64,000 nucleotides of DNA from Cercospora beticola. Taxonomy: Eukaryota > Ascomycota > Dothideomycetes > Mycosphaerellales > Mycosphaerellaceae. A model generated the notes under the pieces. It had not been told where the DNA came from, ran no database searches, and was given only the letters and a program-made list of their open reading frames with translations. The position numbers were made by a program, and so were the translations under genes. Positions 11,819 through 21,940 of the stretch are shown one piece after another (within the stretch, counting starts at the first letter, position 1; every line of letters begins with the position of its first letter). Location: NCBI RefSeq assembly GCF_033473495.1, contig NC_088936.1, positions 2,914,001-2,978,000 on the forward strand. The letters are read 5' to 3'.

Positions 11819-12266
11819 GGCGGCTGATTTGCTGAAGACGAAAGACGGTATGTGCTGGACCGAGTGGGAGTAATTTGGAGTGCTTCGTGATGTGCTCGAG
11901 CAAAAGCCAGAGTCGGAGTTGTCGGGCGGGCAGTGAGTGATGCAGGCGGGGCAGCAGTCCCACCGCTTTCTGCTGGCAGCGCGCGCGCGAAGACACCACA
12001 ACCAACGACGGCCACCTGAAAGCTTGCGAGCACCGCCGTGCGATTATTATTGGCACGTGCGACGTCGCCGCCGCCGGTCACGACCAGCAACATATCATAG
12101 ACTTCTACTCCCTCTTCACCCTCCCATCCTTGTCGCCCCCCTCCACCGCCAGCATCGGTGTGACAGCGGTGTCGGTAGTTAACGCCACCCTCAGTCCAAA
12201 CTCTCGAAACATCGCCGAGCCCGTCGACCAGGACCATCGCGTTCCCAGGCCACGCCCGCGCCCACG
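11819..12266. promoter_or_regulatory. Shared promoter region of NTF2 and ARP8
   Basis: A 448-base region between the start codons of two divergently transcribed housekeeping genes. It must contain both core promoters. I could not pick out specific factor sites. Confidence 0.5.
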
Positions 12267-14859
12267 ATGGTCGGCAAGAAATCAGGTCGCGCGCTGCTGC
12301 GCGAAGAAGGTACGACCACTCCCGCCGTCGCGACGCGTCTTCACCGCCAGCAAACAAACGCCTGAAATGGGATCCTGCATACTAAGCATTGCTGGACTGT
12401 AGGGCTGCAGCGCACGGACAACAATATGGACTTCTCGACGTGGCCACAGGTCAACATGATCAACCAGAAAAACTACTACACGTGAGTGCCAACTGCCGCC
12501 ACGCTTCTTTCTTTTCCGCGCCGCCCGCCGCTCCTTGTACCTGCATGTCGACCTCCTCTTCTCCCTGCATTCCGCACTATGGTTGGCCGCAAGGTGCTGG
12601 ATGGCCTGAGGAAGGGCAAGAAAGATCTCTATGCGCTGAACGTGCAGTACTGCAAGAGGTATATGCATGCATCACCTGCCAAACCAATTCCTAGGAGCCC
12701 TTCCATTCGCACTATTGAAACCGCATCCCGTCAACTGCCCACTGACCCCATCAACAGCGACTTCCTGAAACGAGATGACCAGATCCTTGCAATCAGACTT
12801 CAGCAAGAAGAGCGTCTCGACCGCCGGAAGAGAGCTGCTGTCGACCTGGACCGAGCCCGAGCGCAAAATGGCCAGGACGCTCCCGAACCTGCTGATGTGA
12901 ACGAAGACGACCTTGATAATGACGTCGGTCTGGTCGACGAACTCGGCGAGAATTACGGCTCCAAGACTATCGTCATCCATGTGGGAAGTCAGAACATGCG
13001 CATTGGCTTCGCCACCGATGCACTTCCAAAAACAGTGCCCATGGTGATTGCGAGAAAGTCGCAAAAGACCGAAGCAGAGGACTCTGAGCCAGTGCCGAAA
13101 CGCATCAAGCTGGACGATGACACGCCTTCAGAGGAGTGGTTCGGCGAGGAGGTATATTCATTCTTTGCGCACAAGCCCAACCCGCGCTAACATAGTGTAG
13201 TTCGCAAAAGAATACGACAGCATGGCCACATATTTCAAGCAATTCAGACGAGGGAACAAGCGACGCGTTCTGCCAAACTCACGAGAACTCGTCACCAAGT
13301 GGAACAGCAGCACACCGCCGGAAATAATATCGGAACACAACGACCCAGTACAGCTCGACTGGACAGAACTGCCACCCAATCCCGCAGAGGCGCCCGACTA
13401 CATCATCGGCGCACCTGCACTGCGCATTCCCGAAAATTCGAAACCGAAATACCACCTCAGCTGGCCGATGCGGCATGGCCACCTCAATGAAAAAGATTAC
13501 AACAATCGCAACAGGCTACAGCGGGATTTCTTCACAATCATCGAGGAGAGCATCAAGACTCAACTCGATTTGCCCCACAAGCGAGAGTGGTCCCAATACA
13601 GCTGTGTCTTCCTCATTCCCGACTTGTACGAGAAGGCGTTTGTCACGACCATCCTCCAAGAGCTCATGACTGACTTTGGCTTTGGCCGCGTCTGTTTCAT
13701 GCAAGAGTCGCTGGCGGCTACTTTTGGAGCAGGATTCAGTACAGCGTGCATGGTAGATATGGGAGCGCAGAAGACGACAGTGTGCTGCGTGGAGGATGGC
13801 ATGTGCATCGAACCCTCACGAATCAACTTGAAATATGGAGGCTACGATGTGACGGAAACGTTCGTTCGCATGATGCTGTTCGACAAGTTCAACTACAGCG
13901 AGTTCAACTTGATGCGACGACATGACTTCCTACTCGCCGAAGAGCTAAAGGAGAAGTACACATCGTTGACTGACGAGAATGTCAGCGTGCAGCTGTACGA
14001 CTTCCACCTGCGTGCTTCTGGGCAGCCGACTCGCAAGTACCAGTTCAAGCTGTATGACGAAGCCTTCCTCGCACCCATGGGCTTCTTCCGGCCGGCCGTA
14101 TTCGACAATTCAGAGAAGCTCGCGGGACGGAGGTCACTTGTACCAGCATCCGCAGACTTGTACGACCAAAAGCCGAATGACCCCGACTCCGAGGCACAGA
14201 AGGAGGTGCGAAAGTATGCCAGAGCGAACATTCCATCTGCGACACTACCTGCGCCAAGCGAGCCCGCGCGTCTTATCGGCACACCGCTGGCAGCTCCAAC
14301 ACCGCAGAAACAGCGTCCCCTTGGACTTCCCAGCTACCTTAACGGAGACAACGATGGCACGCCCAAATCCTCTGTGGCCGGATCACCGCCTCCAGAAGGC
14401 ACGCCCATGCCTGCCGATGACGGCGATATCACCATGGGAGAAGGACTCACCGATGGCGCCCCGGCAGACGACGATACAAGAGACCGCGTCGTCCCCATCA
14501 TGCCGCTCGATGAAGCCATCCTCCGCTCCATTGACCACGCCTCTCTCCTACCCAACGGCCAGATTGACGAACGCCGCAAGCGAGACTTCCTCGGCAGCAT
14601 CATGCTCATCGGCGGTGCCTCCAAGACACCTTACATGCAAAGCTATGTGGAACTGATGCTTCGCAATCGAATGCCGCAATATCCCAAAGAAATCCTCGTG
14701 GCTCCGCCGCCTCGAGATCTCGATCCTGCTGTCATTGTCTGGAAGGGAGCGAGTGTGTTTGGCAAGCTGCGCATGACGAATGATAGCTGGATCTCTCCAC
14801 TCGAATACGATCGGCTTGGCGCGCGAATCCTGAATTATAAGTGCATGTGGCATTGGTGA
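12267..14859 (+). CDS. ARP8: Actin-related protein 8 (INO80 chromatin remodelling complex)
   Basis: Arp8 is a nuclear actin-related subunit of INO80 that binds actin, Arp4 and histones. Exons 12267-12309, 12403-12481, 12758-13151 and 13201-14859 give 724 residues. The N-terminus contains RTDNNMDFSTWPQVNMIN and YYTDFLKRDDQILAIR, typical of fungal Arp8. The actin fold shows KTIVIHVGSQNMRIGFA (strand 1 and phosphate loop), the VDMGAQKTTVCCVEDGM motif, YGGYDVTETF, and the C-terminal IMLIGGASKTPYMQSYVE with VIVWKGASVFGKL. A Pro/Ala-rich insertion at about residues 520-600 replaces compact actin sequence, as in other Arp8 proteins. Intron 2 is 276 bases long and is partly open in the downstream frame; see findings. 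Confidence 0.93.
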
Positions 14860-15056
14860 TGCGAGAGATGAAGGCACTAGGATACAGCATCGGAGGACAA
14901 TGCGAGAAGATGTATGCACAGGGTCGTTTGCATAGATAAAATGCTCTGTGAGCGCTGGGGTATTTGACCTAGACCACTACAGCATCTGGAAAGTCGCTGG
15001 AAAGGCTTTCCACATAATGATAGATTATTTATTTCTTGACGTGAGCATAACCACAT

Positions 15057-17315
15057 CTACTTCGTTCCCCTCGTATCACATAAATCACACATGAACTCCC
15101 TAAAGTCCCCTCTCGTGGCATCTTCAATCGCATCTTCCAACGTAATGCGATACTTCTCGTAATACTCCTTCTTCACGCGCATCAAATGTGTTCGATCCCA
15201 ATGCATGCGCACCAATCGCGAGATCAACAATTCATAACGTAACTCATCGTCCCGATTCTTGTCTGCGATATCCCTGATAGCGTGCTGCAAAAGCAGAGCG
15301 TCACGAGCTGGTCGGTTAATGACGCCGTTCAGAATATGCGCAATCACTTCGCCCTGTGTGCCGACTTTTGTCAGAGAAATGTTACGGCTGATTAAAATGA
15401 AATGAAGGGTGAGACTTACGACCAAATTATTGCTCTTCCTCAAAGCTGCCCTTGCGAAATTGTCACCGAAGGTCTTTTCGTACGCACGCAGTACTTCCCG
15501 GAGATGCGCATCACTGCGTCGGACAATGACTTCCAACATGGCTGTCTCGCCTCCGCGTTCGGCTTGAATGGACCGGTAAAGTGTGTCGACATCTCGGTGC
15601 ACGTACTCCACAGGATAGACGTCTTGTTCTTCTTGCCTTCTGGCTTCCAGTACCATGAGCACCGCAGATCGGAACTTGTCCATTTTCAGTTCCTTTTCCA
15701 TGCATTTTACCAAGTCGTCCGAGTAGCGCTTGTCCTTGAATTCGTCCTTGATCATTCGAATATCGGCATTCGTGCGACCCATTAATGCTTCAATGAGCAG
15801 TTCTCGCCGGCTTCCGTGGCTTTGGTAGAAGAAGTTGGCCCAGTATCCTTCGCTCTCGAATTTGCCCATGGCACAGACATAGACTGCTTTCCCAAAGTTG
15901 CCGGTGAGCTTCATGTTGATGTGTTTGCCCATATTGACACCTTTGCCCTGGACTTTGACTTGCTTCTTGTACTCTTTTCTCACTTCCATGATCTGATCAT
16001 GAGAAAGCCTCGGCAGCACGTCACAAATTGCATCTGCATCGAATTTGCCAGAGCGATGAGACAAGGCAGAAGCGATCTTCTTCGCGTCTTCTTCCGGATC
16101 ATACATGATGACCCGCTTCTTGCCTTGGGCGTCGCGCCTCGAGGCATCGGATTCCAAACGCGATGAGCCAGAGCTCCGGATGGCAGGTGGGGAGAGAGGG
16201 GGTAGGTCATCAAGATCCAAGTCATCATCTGGACGGATGGCGAGGGGCATGGGAGAGATCGATTGATATGTGCCATGATACGCTTCAAGCATGGGACTCG
16301 GTGGCGGTAGGCCTCCTCCTACGGCGCCCCCGACAGCACCTCCGAGACCTAGTGATAACATGTCAGGCCTGTTGCCACTCACAGAGAGCCGATCCATTCG
16401 AGGCCCAAGGCCTTGTGGGGCGAGGCCGATTGGTGGTGGAGGCGGCAAGTCAATGGCCGAATGACGATGCGATTTGGATTTGGAAGACTTCCCGTCGCTC
16501 TTCCCTCTGCCTGGGGTGATGTCAACTACCTGCGCTCCGTGGTCTCCATAAGAGTCATCCGAGTACGTCCTTGGTAATTGGTCGTATGGGCGACTTGTCG
16601 GTCCTGAGTTGTATCTTACATCCGGCCGGTATTGCTCAGGTGGAGTAGCAGTATAGGTGGTTGCTTGTGACCCGTTGGGCTTGGCGTTGTATTTGATCTT
16701 GTCGGGCGCCTGGCTATACTGATACTGTTGGGCCTGAGGTCGTGTATCTACAGCTGAATTAGGGGTGTAGCGATAAGCAGCACTGGAGCCATATGAGGCG
16801 TTCCGTGACGGAGCTTCGCGGCCTCGCCCTCGCAGTGCTGACGCTTTGCTCGAGTCTGACCCGTATGCTAAGTCGTCCTCATCGCTTTTCCTTCTGGGCA
16901 GAGGTGGCATATAGGCTCCTTGGCTCGGCACGTATCCTGGGCGTTCTTCTGGCGGGAAGTCGGTGTAGCCGCCCATGGTGAAACCGCCGTCATCACTAGG
17001 GTATGGAATGCTCTGAGGTGGGGCATACTGCGAAGGAGCTGGGATAGGAGGTGCGTACTGAGACGGCGCACTCGTGGTTGGATAGTATGAGCCATTGGCT
17101 TGAGCTGGAGCTCTCACGTCGTAGGCAGCGTTTGTGGCTCCGTTGCTGAATGAGCCAGGCATTGAGGAAGTGGTCGGAGGATAGGCATACCCCGTACGCG
17201 GTACATCTGGGGCTTCTGGAGCTCGAACGTTGCTTCTTGAACGCGACCTGTCTCTCCCAGACCTTGAAGAAGATCGGCCTCGCCGCGAACGGTCGTCCAC
17301 TTTCAACGTCGACAT
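15057..17315 (-). CDS. Fungal annexin with long disordered N-terminus
   Basis: Exons 17315-15420 and 15353-15057 are joined by a 66-base intron (gtaagt...cacacag) and give 730 residues. Residues 1 to about 400 are low complexity: an Arg/Ser-rich start (RSRRGRSSSRSGRDRSRSRS), then Pro/Tyr/Gln/Ser-rich sequence. The last 320 residues contain four annexin repeats, starting DPEEDAKKIASALSHRSGKF and ending LEDAIEDATRGDFREFMCDL. Annexins bind acidic phospholipids in a Ca2+-dependent way. The canonical GxGT calcium loop is not intact here (for example MGRTNAD), as is common in filamentous-fungal annexins, so calcium dependence is uncertain. The intron was chosen because nearer AG acceptors give in-frame stops. 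Confidence 0.9.
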   Translation of the reverse strand: MSTLKVDDRSRRGRSSSRSGRDRSRSRSNVRAPEAPDVPRTGYAYPPTTSSMPGSFSNGATNAAYDVRAPAQANGSYYPTTSAPSQYAPPIPAPSQYAPPQSIPYPSDDGGFTMGGYTDFPPEERPGYVPSQGAYMPPLPRRKSDEDDLAYGSDSSKASALRGRGREAPSRNASYGSSAAYRYTPNSAVDTRPQAQQYQYSQAPDKIKYNAKPNGSQATTYTATPPEQYRPDVRYNSGPTSRPYDQLPRTYSDDSYGDHGAQVVDITPGRGKSDGKSSKSKSHRHSAIDLPPPPPIGLAPQGLGPRMDRLSVSGNRPDMLSLGLGGAVGGAVGGGLPPPSPMLEAYHGTYQSISPMPLAIRPDDDLDLDDLPPLSPPAIRSSGSSRLESDASRRDAQGKKRVIMYDPEEDAKKIASALSHRSGKFDADAICDVLPRLSHDQIMEVRKEYKKQVKVQGKGVNMGKHINMKLTGNFGKAVYVCAMGKFESEGYWANFFYQSHGSRRELLIEALMGRTNADIRMIKDEFKDKRYSDDLVKCMEKELKMDKFRSAVLMVLEARRQEEQDVYPVEYVHRDVDTLYRSIQAERGGETAMLEVIVRRSDAHLREVLRAYEKTFGDNFARAALRKSNNLVVSLTLHFILISRNISLTKVGTQGEVIAHILNGVINRPARDALLLQHAIRDIADKNRDDELRYELLISRLVRMHWDRTHLMRVKKEYYEKYRITLEDAIEDATRGDFREFMCDLCDTRGTK

Positions 17316-18898
17316 GCTTGCCTGTGGTGGGGTTGCAATGGCCTCACTCAGTCACTTGACAGCGGGTTCGGGAATGGGCAAACGAATGGCGGCAGCGTAG
17401 AAGTTTGCAGCAGACATGGCCTTACGCGACAGCTCGGGGATGGGCACGCGATCCTTCTTGTACAGACGTCTTCAGCCGCACATTGGAGCTCCAGACAATT
17501 CGAGGTTGGGCGTCGCTTCAACCAATTGGAACGGCGTGGCTGGGTCCACATCTAGGGCCGCCCTACTCAGTTCCCGTCCTCGGCGCAGCACATGCTGCGA
17601 GGCTGATCAGCAATACGGTGCACGATGAGGGTCTCGTGAAGTATATGCAGATGGTTGCTCGTCGTGGAGGTCCTCGAAGAAGAGGTCGTCCTCGAACAAG
17701 CCGGGATCATGCTGTCTGTCGGCGCCACAAAAGCGGCAGCACGATGTTTGCTGTCCCTCATCCGGTTGATCCTCTTCAAGACGGGCAAGAGGAGTTGCAC
17801 TTCATCACGGAACGTGGACGCCACGAATCCGACACCACGGTTGTCGGGCAGTGGCGTTTCGGTGCAGTGCAGATGCCAGCGAACTTGTGTGAGGTGTACC
17901 GTGGTCTGCAAGACTGCAACAGCCTTTTGGCGTGGCCGAGACTTGGTGCTGGTCCCTGCACAGGTCGTGACGTTTTCCACTTTGCAACCAAATCATCGTG
18001 AACTTCACGCCCTTAGAACATCAATTTACTGTACGAGTGTATGTATTGAGAGTGCAGACCAGAGAAGACATTCGCATTCGCTGCTGTACGATCCTGCAGA
18101 AACAACCAGCCCGGCTTGGCGACTTCCTGCTTCTCGCTAACTAGTGTCGCGCTTTCCACTTGCTCCGTCCATAAACCACATACAGGCAGAGACCGGGTTG
18201 CCGTCAATAGGCGAGTGTCAAGAGGAGGAGAACAACAAGCAGACTAATAATATGATCGTTTAAGCCGACAGCCCCCATCGTATGAGGACCCCGCTTATTC
18301 TTCATTTCTCGGAGGAGTCTGAACACCTAAGTGGACGGCACAATGGTGGCCACCAATGTCGCCAAGAAGGCGATGGTCACCAAGGTGATCTTGATTCCTC
18401 GTCGCCTTGCATCCAGCACAGCGAAACCTACTCCAAGGCCTCAGCGGAAAAGAAAAGTCATCGACGAGACCACTCTTGGTGGTGCGCAACACAAGGTCTC
18501 GTTGTCTGGACCATCTCTTGGACATCTGATCTCTGAGCTGAGCGCAACAAGACCTGGAATGGAGCATGTACGAGGGCCCGGTAGAGACATGGCAGAAGAT
18601 CAAAGGACAATGATTCGGAATGTAGTCAAGGCGATTGTGGTCGTGCCTAGTCTGATTGGCGCCGCAATTGTGGGATGGAATTGGTATTCCTCCAAAGAAC
18701 AAGATCGTTGAAGGGACACACGTGGTTCCGCTCATCGAGTATCTGGATGATTGCCCACTCATGTCACGCACGATGGTTGAAATGCTCACAAGTTCGTGAC
18801 CAATTTCAAATCATATTCATTAAGGATATGGCACAGATGCCTCCTCCCACTGGGAATGAGCACTCACTGCCACCTAAGTGGAGCTCTCGAACGTCACT
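17316..18898. other. Gene-poor stretch with unconvincing ORFs
   Basis: Several overlapping frames of 100-200 codons occur on both strands but none has a recognisable domain or a convincing splice model. A plus-strand frame at 18331-18711 has a basic patch (PTPRPQRKRK) and a hydrophobic segment (AIVVVPSLIGAAIVG). It could be a remnant of a gene, but I cannot assign it. Confidence 0.4.
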
Positions 18899-19675
18899 TC
18901 ATGGACTCGAGGCGTCTTCAGACTCAAGCCTTCCCTTTGCAGCGGACCTTGCAAAAATTGAGTATCGGCTCGATGACGACTTGTTCTCCTTCGCTGCAGT
19001 CGCCGGGGCCGTCCTGATCATCTCCACACTTGACGTCCATGCCTCGACCTCATCACAAAGCAGCGCTATTGCCATTTGTTGAACGGTTTCTGGGAGATGT
19101 CCGGTATCTGGCTTCACAACCTGCACCAACAGATGTTGTATCTCTTCGAGCTTGACGACGTATCGACAGCGACACTCCATCCCTTTTCGTGTAAAAGCAT
19201 CTGGTGCAGAGAATCGCTTCGGTTTGACGAGAGCGACAGATGGAGTTGAGGTCGGTGTCCATGATCTTCGCTTCCAGACCCGTGTCCAGCTCTTTTTAGC
19301 TGCAGCAGGGTCCTTTTCTGGAGAGTCTCTTTGCAGCTCTTGCTCGCAACACAAACTTTGAGCGCCTTCTGGGTGTGATGAGTTGTAAAATCCACTTCCA
19401 CTCTTGTCAATGCCATTACTGCCTTGATACGTCCTTCTCGCGCCACAGCTCTGCGCACTCATTGTCCTGAGTCCTTGCACAATTCTGGCAAAGTCTTCGA
19501 CCCAGACCTGCTGGAGTGCAACAACCCGCTCCATGTTGCATACGACAGTCTCTGCTGCTAGAGCTAGGATCAGGAAGGAGTGCTGGGAAACATCGTCGCA
19601 GGCATTGGTCTCTTTGGGAGCTTTGGGAACCGGTCGAGGCGCGGACGGAGAAGCGGTTGGGATAGGAATATGCAT
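18899..19675 (-). CDS. Hypothetical protein resembling the C-terminal region of fungal Zn2Cys6 regulators
   Basis: Single open frame of 258 residues. Two segments recall the helical C-terminal part of AflR-type and related fungal regulators: ILALAAETVVCNMERVVAL followed by a helix, and MECRCRYVVKLEEIQHLLV followed by another helix with LLCDEVEAWTSSVEMI. No Zn2Cys6 cluster is present in this frame or visible just upstream, so it lacks a DNA-binding domain. It may be a truncated regulator gene, a domain-only protein, or a pseudogene. The family likeness is a pattern judgement made without a database search. The middle part (residues 85-170) is low in recognisable structure and might hide an intron. 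Confidence 0.4.
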   Translation of the reverse strand: MHIPIPTASPSAPRPVPKAPKETNACDDVSQHSFLILALAAETVVCNMERVVALQQVWVEDFARIVQGLRTMSAQSCGARRTYQGSNGIDKSGSGFYNSSHPEGAQSLCCEQELQRDSPEKDPAAAKKSWTRVWKRRSWTPTSTPSVALVKPKRFSAPDAFTRKGMECRCRYVVKLEEIQHLLVQVVKPDTGHLPETVQQMAIALLCDEVEAWTSSVEMIRTAPATAAKENKSSSSRYSIFARSAAKGRLESEDASSP

Positions 19676-20152
19676 TTTCTGTTCGATTTATGATGCCAAG
19701 TCTAAGCCTGGTGAGAGAATCTCTCCTGTTGAGAATTGATAAGGTGCTGTGGTAAGAGGTGTCGACCGACGATGTTGTGAACGACGGTATCAATCACTCC
19801 GAAAGTGCTCGAGGCCGACCACGTGTGATGATTTTCTGTTCGTGGCCGCAGAAAGTGGTTCCGCCTGGAAGCAAGCTTTACCACTATTTCGATCGAAGCA
19901 AGCACGACTTGAGGAAATTTGCACTGCCATCACATCAGTGACAAAGGCAACTGTTAGCTATTTTTCGCTGTATGAATATTTACTTCTGCAAAATACCATC
20001 CATGCGCCTCGCTTCGCTTCGCAGATACCCGTTCAATCGTTTTGTCGCTACTGCACTCGTAAAGCTAATCATAATCGCCGTTACACATCACATACCATAA
20101 GAGAACACGATCCACCCGCCGCAAGGAACTCCCGCGAAAGTCCAGTGCCCAC
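19676..20152. other. Intergenic region
   Basis: This separates the regulator-like ORF from the 3' end of the MoaE-type gene. No coding signal that I can support. Confidence 0.45.
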
Positions 20153-21097
20153 CTATATCTCGAAACCGCCCTCGTAAAAGGTGGTTGTCCGTGTTACAGC
20201 CTTCGGCCTCGAAGGTTCAGTGGCAGCCTTTTTAATACCAATCGAACTTGGCCCACCACTATTCGCAGCGCTCGATTTTCTTCTGGAAGGCAGCTTGTCT
20301 TTTGCATTTGGGTCAGCACTGGACATCTTCCTTTCTTTCCCTTTCGATGGGCGATCTGTCTCTCTCTTCTCCAGTTTTTCTTTCCCTTTCGTCACAGGTG
20401 TGCCTGCCTCGCCATCACGATTACTCCTCCACACTCCTCCATCCTCGAACCATTCTTCTTTCCATATCTCGGCTGACTTCTTTACACTCTCGAGGCAGGC
20501 CTCTCCGGCATCCCAAGCTGCTTTGCGATGCGGTGCGGAAACTGCGATCAGAACGCTTTCATCGCCAATGTCGACTCGGCCTAAGCGATGCGTTATAGCA
20601 ATGGCAGTGAGCTTATAATCGCGCTTTATTTCCCGGGCAATGCGAGAGAGCGTCTTGAGAGCTAGAGGAGCGTAGGTTGAGTAGGAGAGATGGGTGACGG
20701 CTTTCTTGTTGAAGGAATCCCGTGTGCAGCCTAGGAAACAACGTTCGACTTAGCTTTTTGTATTCTACTGGGGCGTGACATTGCCATTGACAGTCCTGCT
20801 CAAGTGCTGAGTAGGCGTCTCGGTGTCGCGGGGCAATGGGGAGAGCCACTCACCAGCGAACAGCACGACAGCGCCGGCCTTTGCACTCTTCACCCGTGCC
20901 ATTTGCTTCGAGGCGTCCAGAGCATCGTGGGTCAGGCTGACATAGACATTCTCTTCGTCTTCGCGACTCTGTTCGCCTGCAAATGCCTGTGTGGTGGTCC
21001 CGTTCTCGCTGCTCTCTGCCGCACCCATCTTGTCGCTTTCCTCTGCCTGCTTCACAGCAGCGATGTTGGCGGCGACATGATCGCGTGCGAGGGGCAT
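20153..21097 (-). CDS. cnxH: Molybdopterin synthase catalytic (large) subunit, MoaE/CnxH type
   Basis: This enzyme moves two sulfurs from the small subunit MoaD/CnxG to precursor Z to make molybdopterin, needed for nitrate reductase and other molybdoenzymes. Exons 21097-20854 and 20730-20153 flank a 123-base intron and give 273 residues. MoaE signatures are GAVVLFAGCTRDSF, VTHLSYSTYAPLAL, AIAITHRLGRVDIGDESV, APHRKAAWDAGEACLE and the active-site lysine segment KKSAEIWKEEWF at about 165-176. The family core ends soon after residue 180. The remaining 90 residues form a Lys/Arg/Ser-rich tail (EKLEKRETDRPSKGKERK) of unknown purpose. An upstream in-frame ATG at 21163 is possible but adds a Cys/Arg-rich stretch that does not look like MoaE. 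Confidence 0.93.
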
Positions 21098-21940
21098 GAT
21101 GCGAGGTCTATATATGCCGCAATCTGCTTCACACCGCCGCTCGGTCGGGGAACAGGCTAGCAATGCGACCTGATCCAGGCGAGCAAGCGTGTGGTCACTG
21201 TCACGAGGCCAGTTGCCCGGCTAATCCAATTCAGCATGGCAGCGTTGACCCTTTCACATCGTCATTGCCGCAGCTGTGATGATCGGACATCGGACGTGGA
21301 GGCGTGCCGTGCCGTCCGCAGGCGATACATCGGCAGCGTTCGGCCTGCAGCAGCTGGTGCTCTGAGCTCTCCCAGAGCGCGTCTTCTGCTGTTCAACACG
21401 CCATCGACAAAGGTAAGCAGCATATTAAGACACCGAGTGGAGATCACGGCCCTCGCGTACTGACAGATGCAGTGCACTATCGAAGCCATAGTCCCCTGAT
21501 ACTCGGCCAGTGACGCGCCTCCCCATTCAGGAGTCGGCAAGGGCAGCGACGAGAGCGGGTGTTGTGTCATCGGGACATCGGTATCAGAAGAGCCTCACAG
21601 CATTGGACTCAGCGCTTGAGTGGGACACTAGCAGGAGCAGCGACTATTGTACTATTATTTGAAGCTTTGTGTACCAGCGGCCGAAGGAGAGCAACAGTGT
21701 ACGTATGTCTGCATTGATACCGAGGACAGAGGATGGGAAGAAGAGGACGAGACACGGATACTTCTGTACGATTGATCGCGAGACTGATTGTACAATAACC
21801 AGACTTGACCCTCGAGGACTTGTACATAACCTCTCCAAACAGGTTGAAAGCGCTCACCTCCCTCCTGTCCAAGTGACAGACCTCTCTGAGCCCTGAAGGG
21901 TCCTGCATAACCATCAGCGTAGGCGGGCCTCACTTTCACC
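21098..21940. other. Intergenic region, divergent promoters
   Basis: This 843-base region lies between divergent genes (molybdopterin synthase subunit and CPSF6-like). Only short frames occur. It presumably holds both promoters and 5' untranslated sequence. Confidence 0.5.

Noticed and set aside
17405..18140. Overlapping plus and minus frames of 130-200 codons
   Set aside because: No domain, no consistent coding signal on either strand, no splice model.
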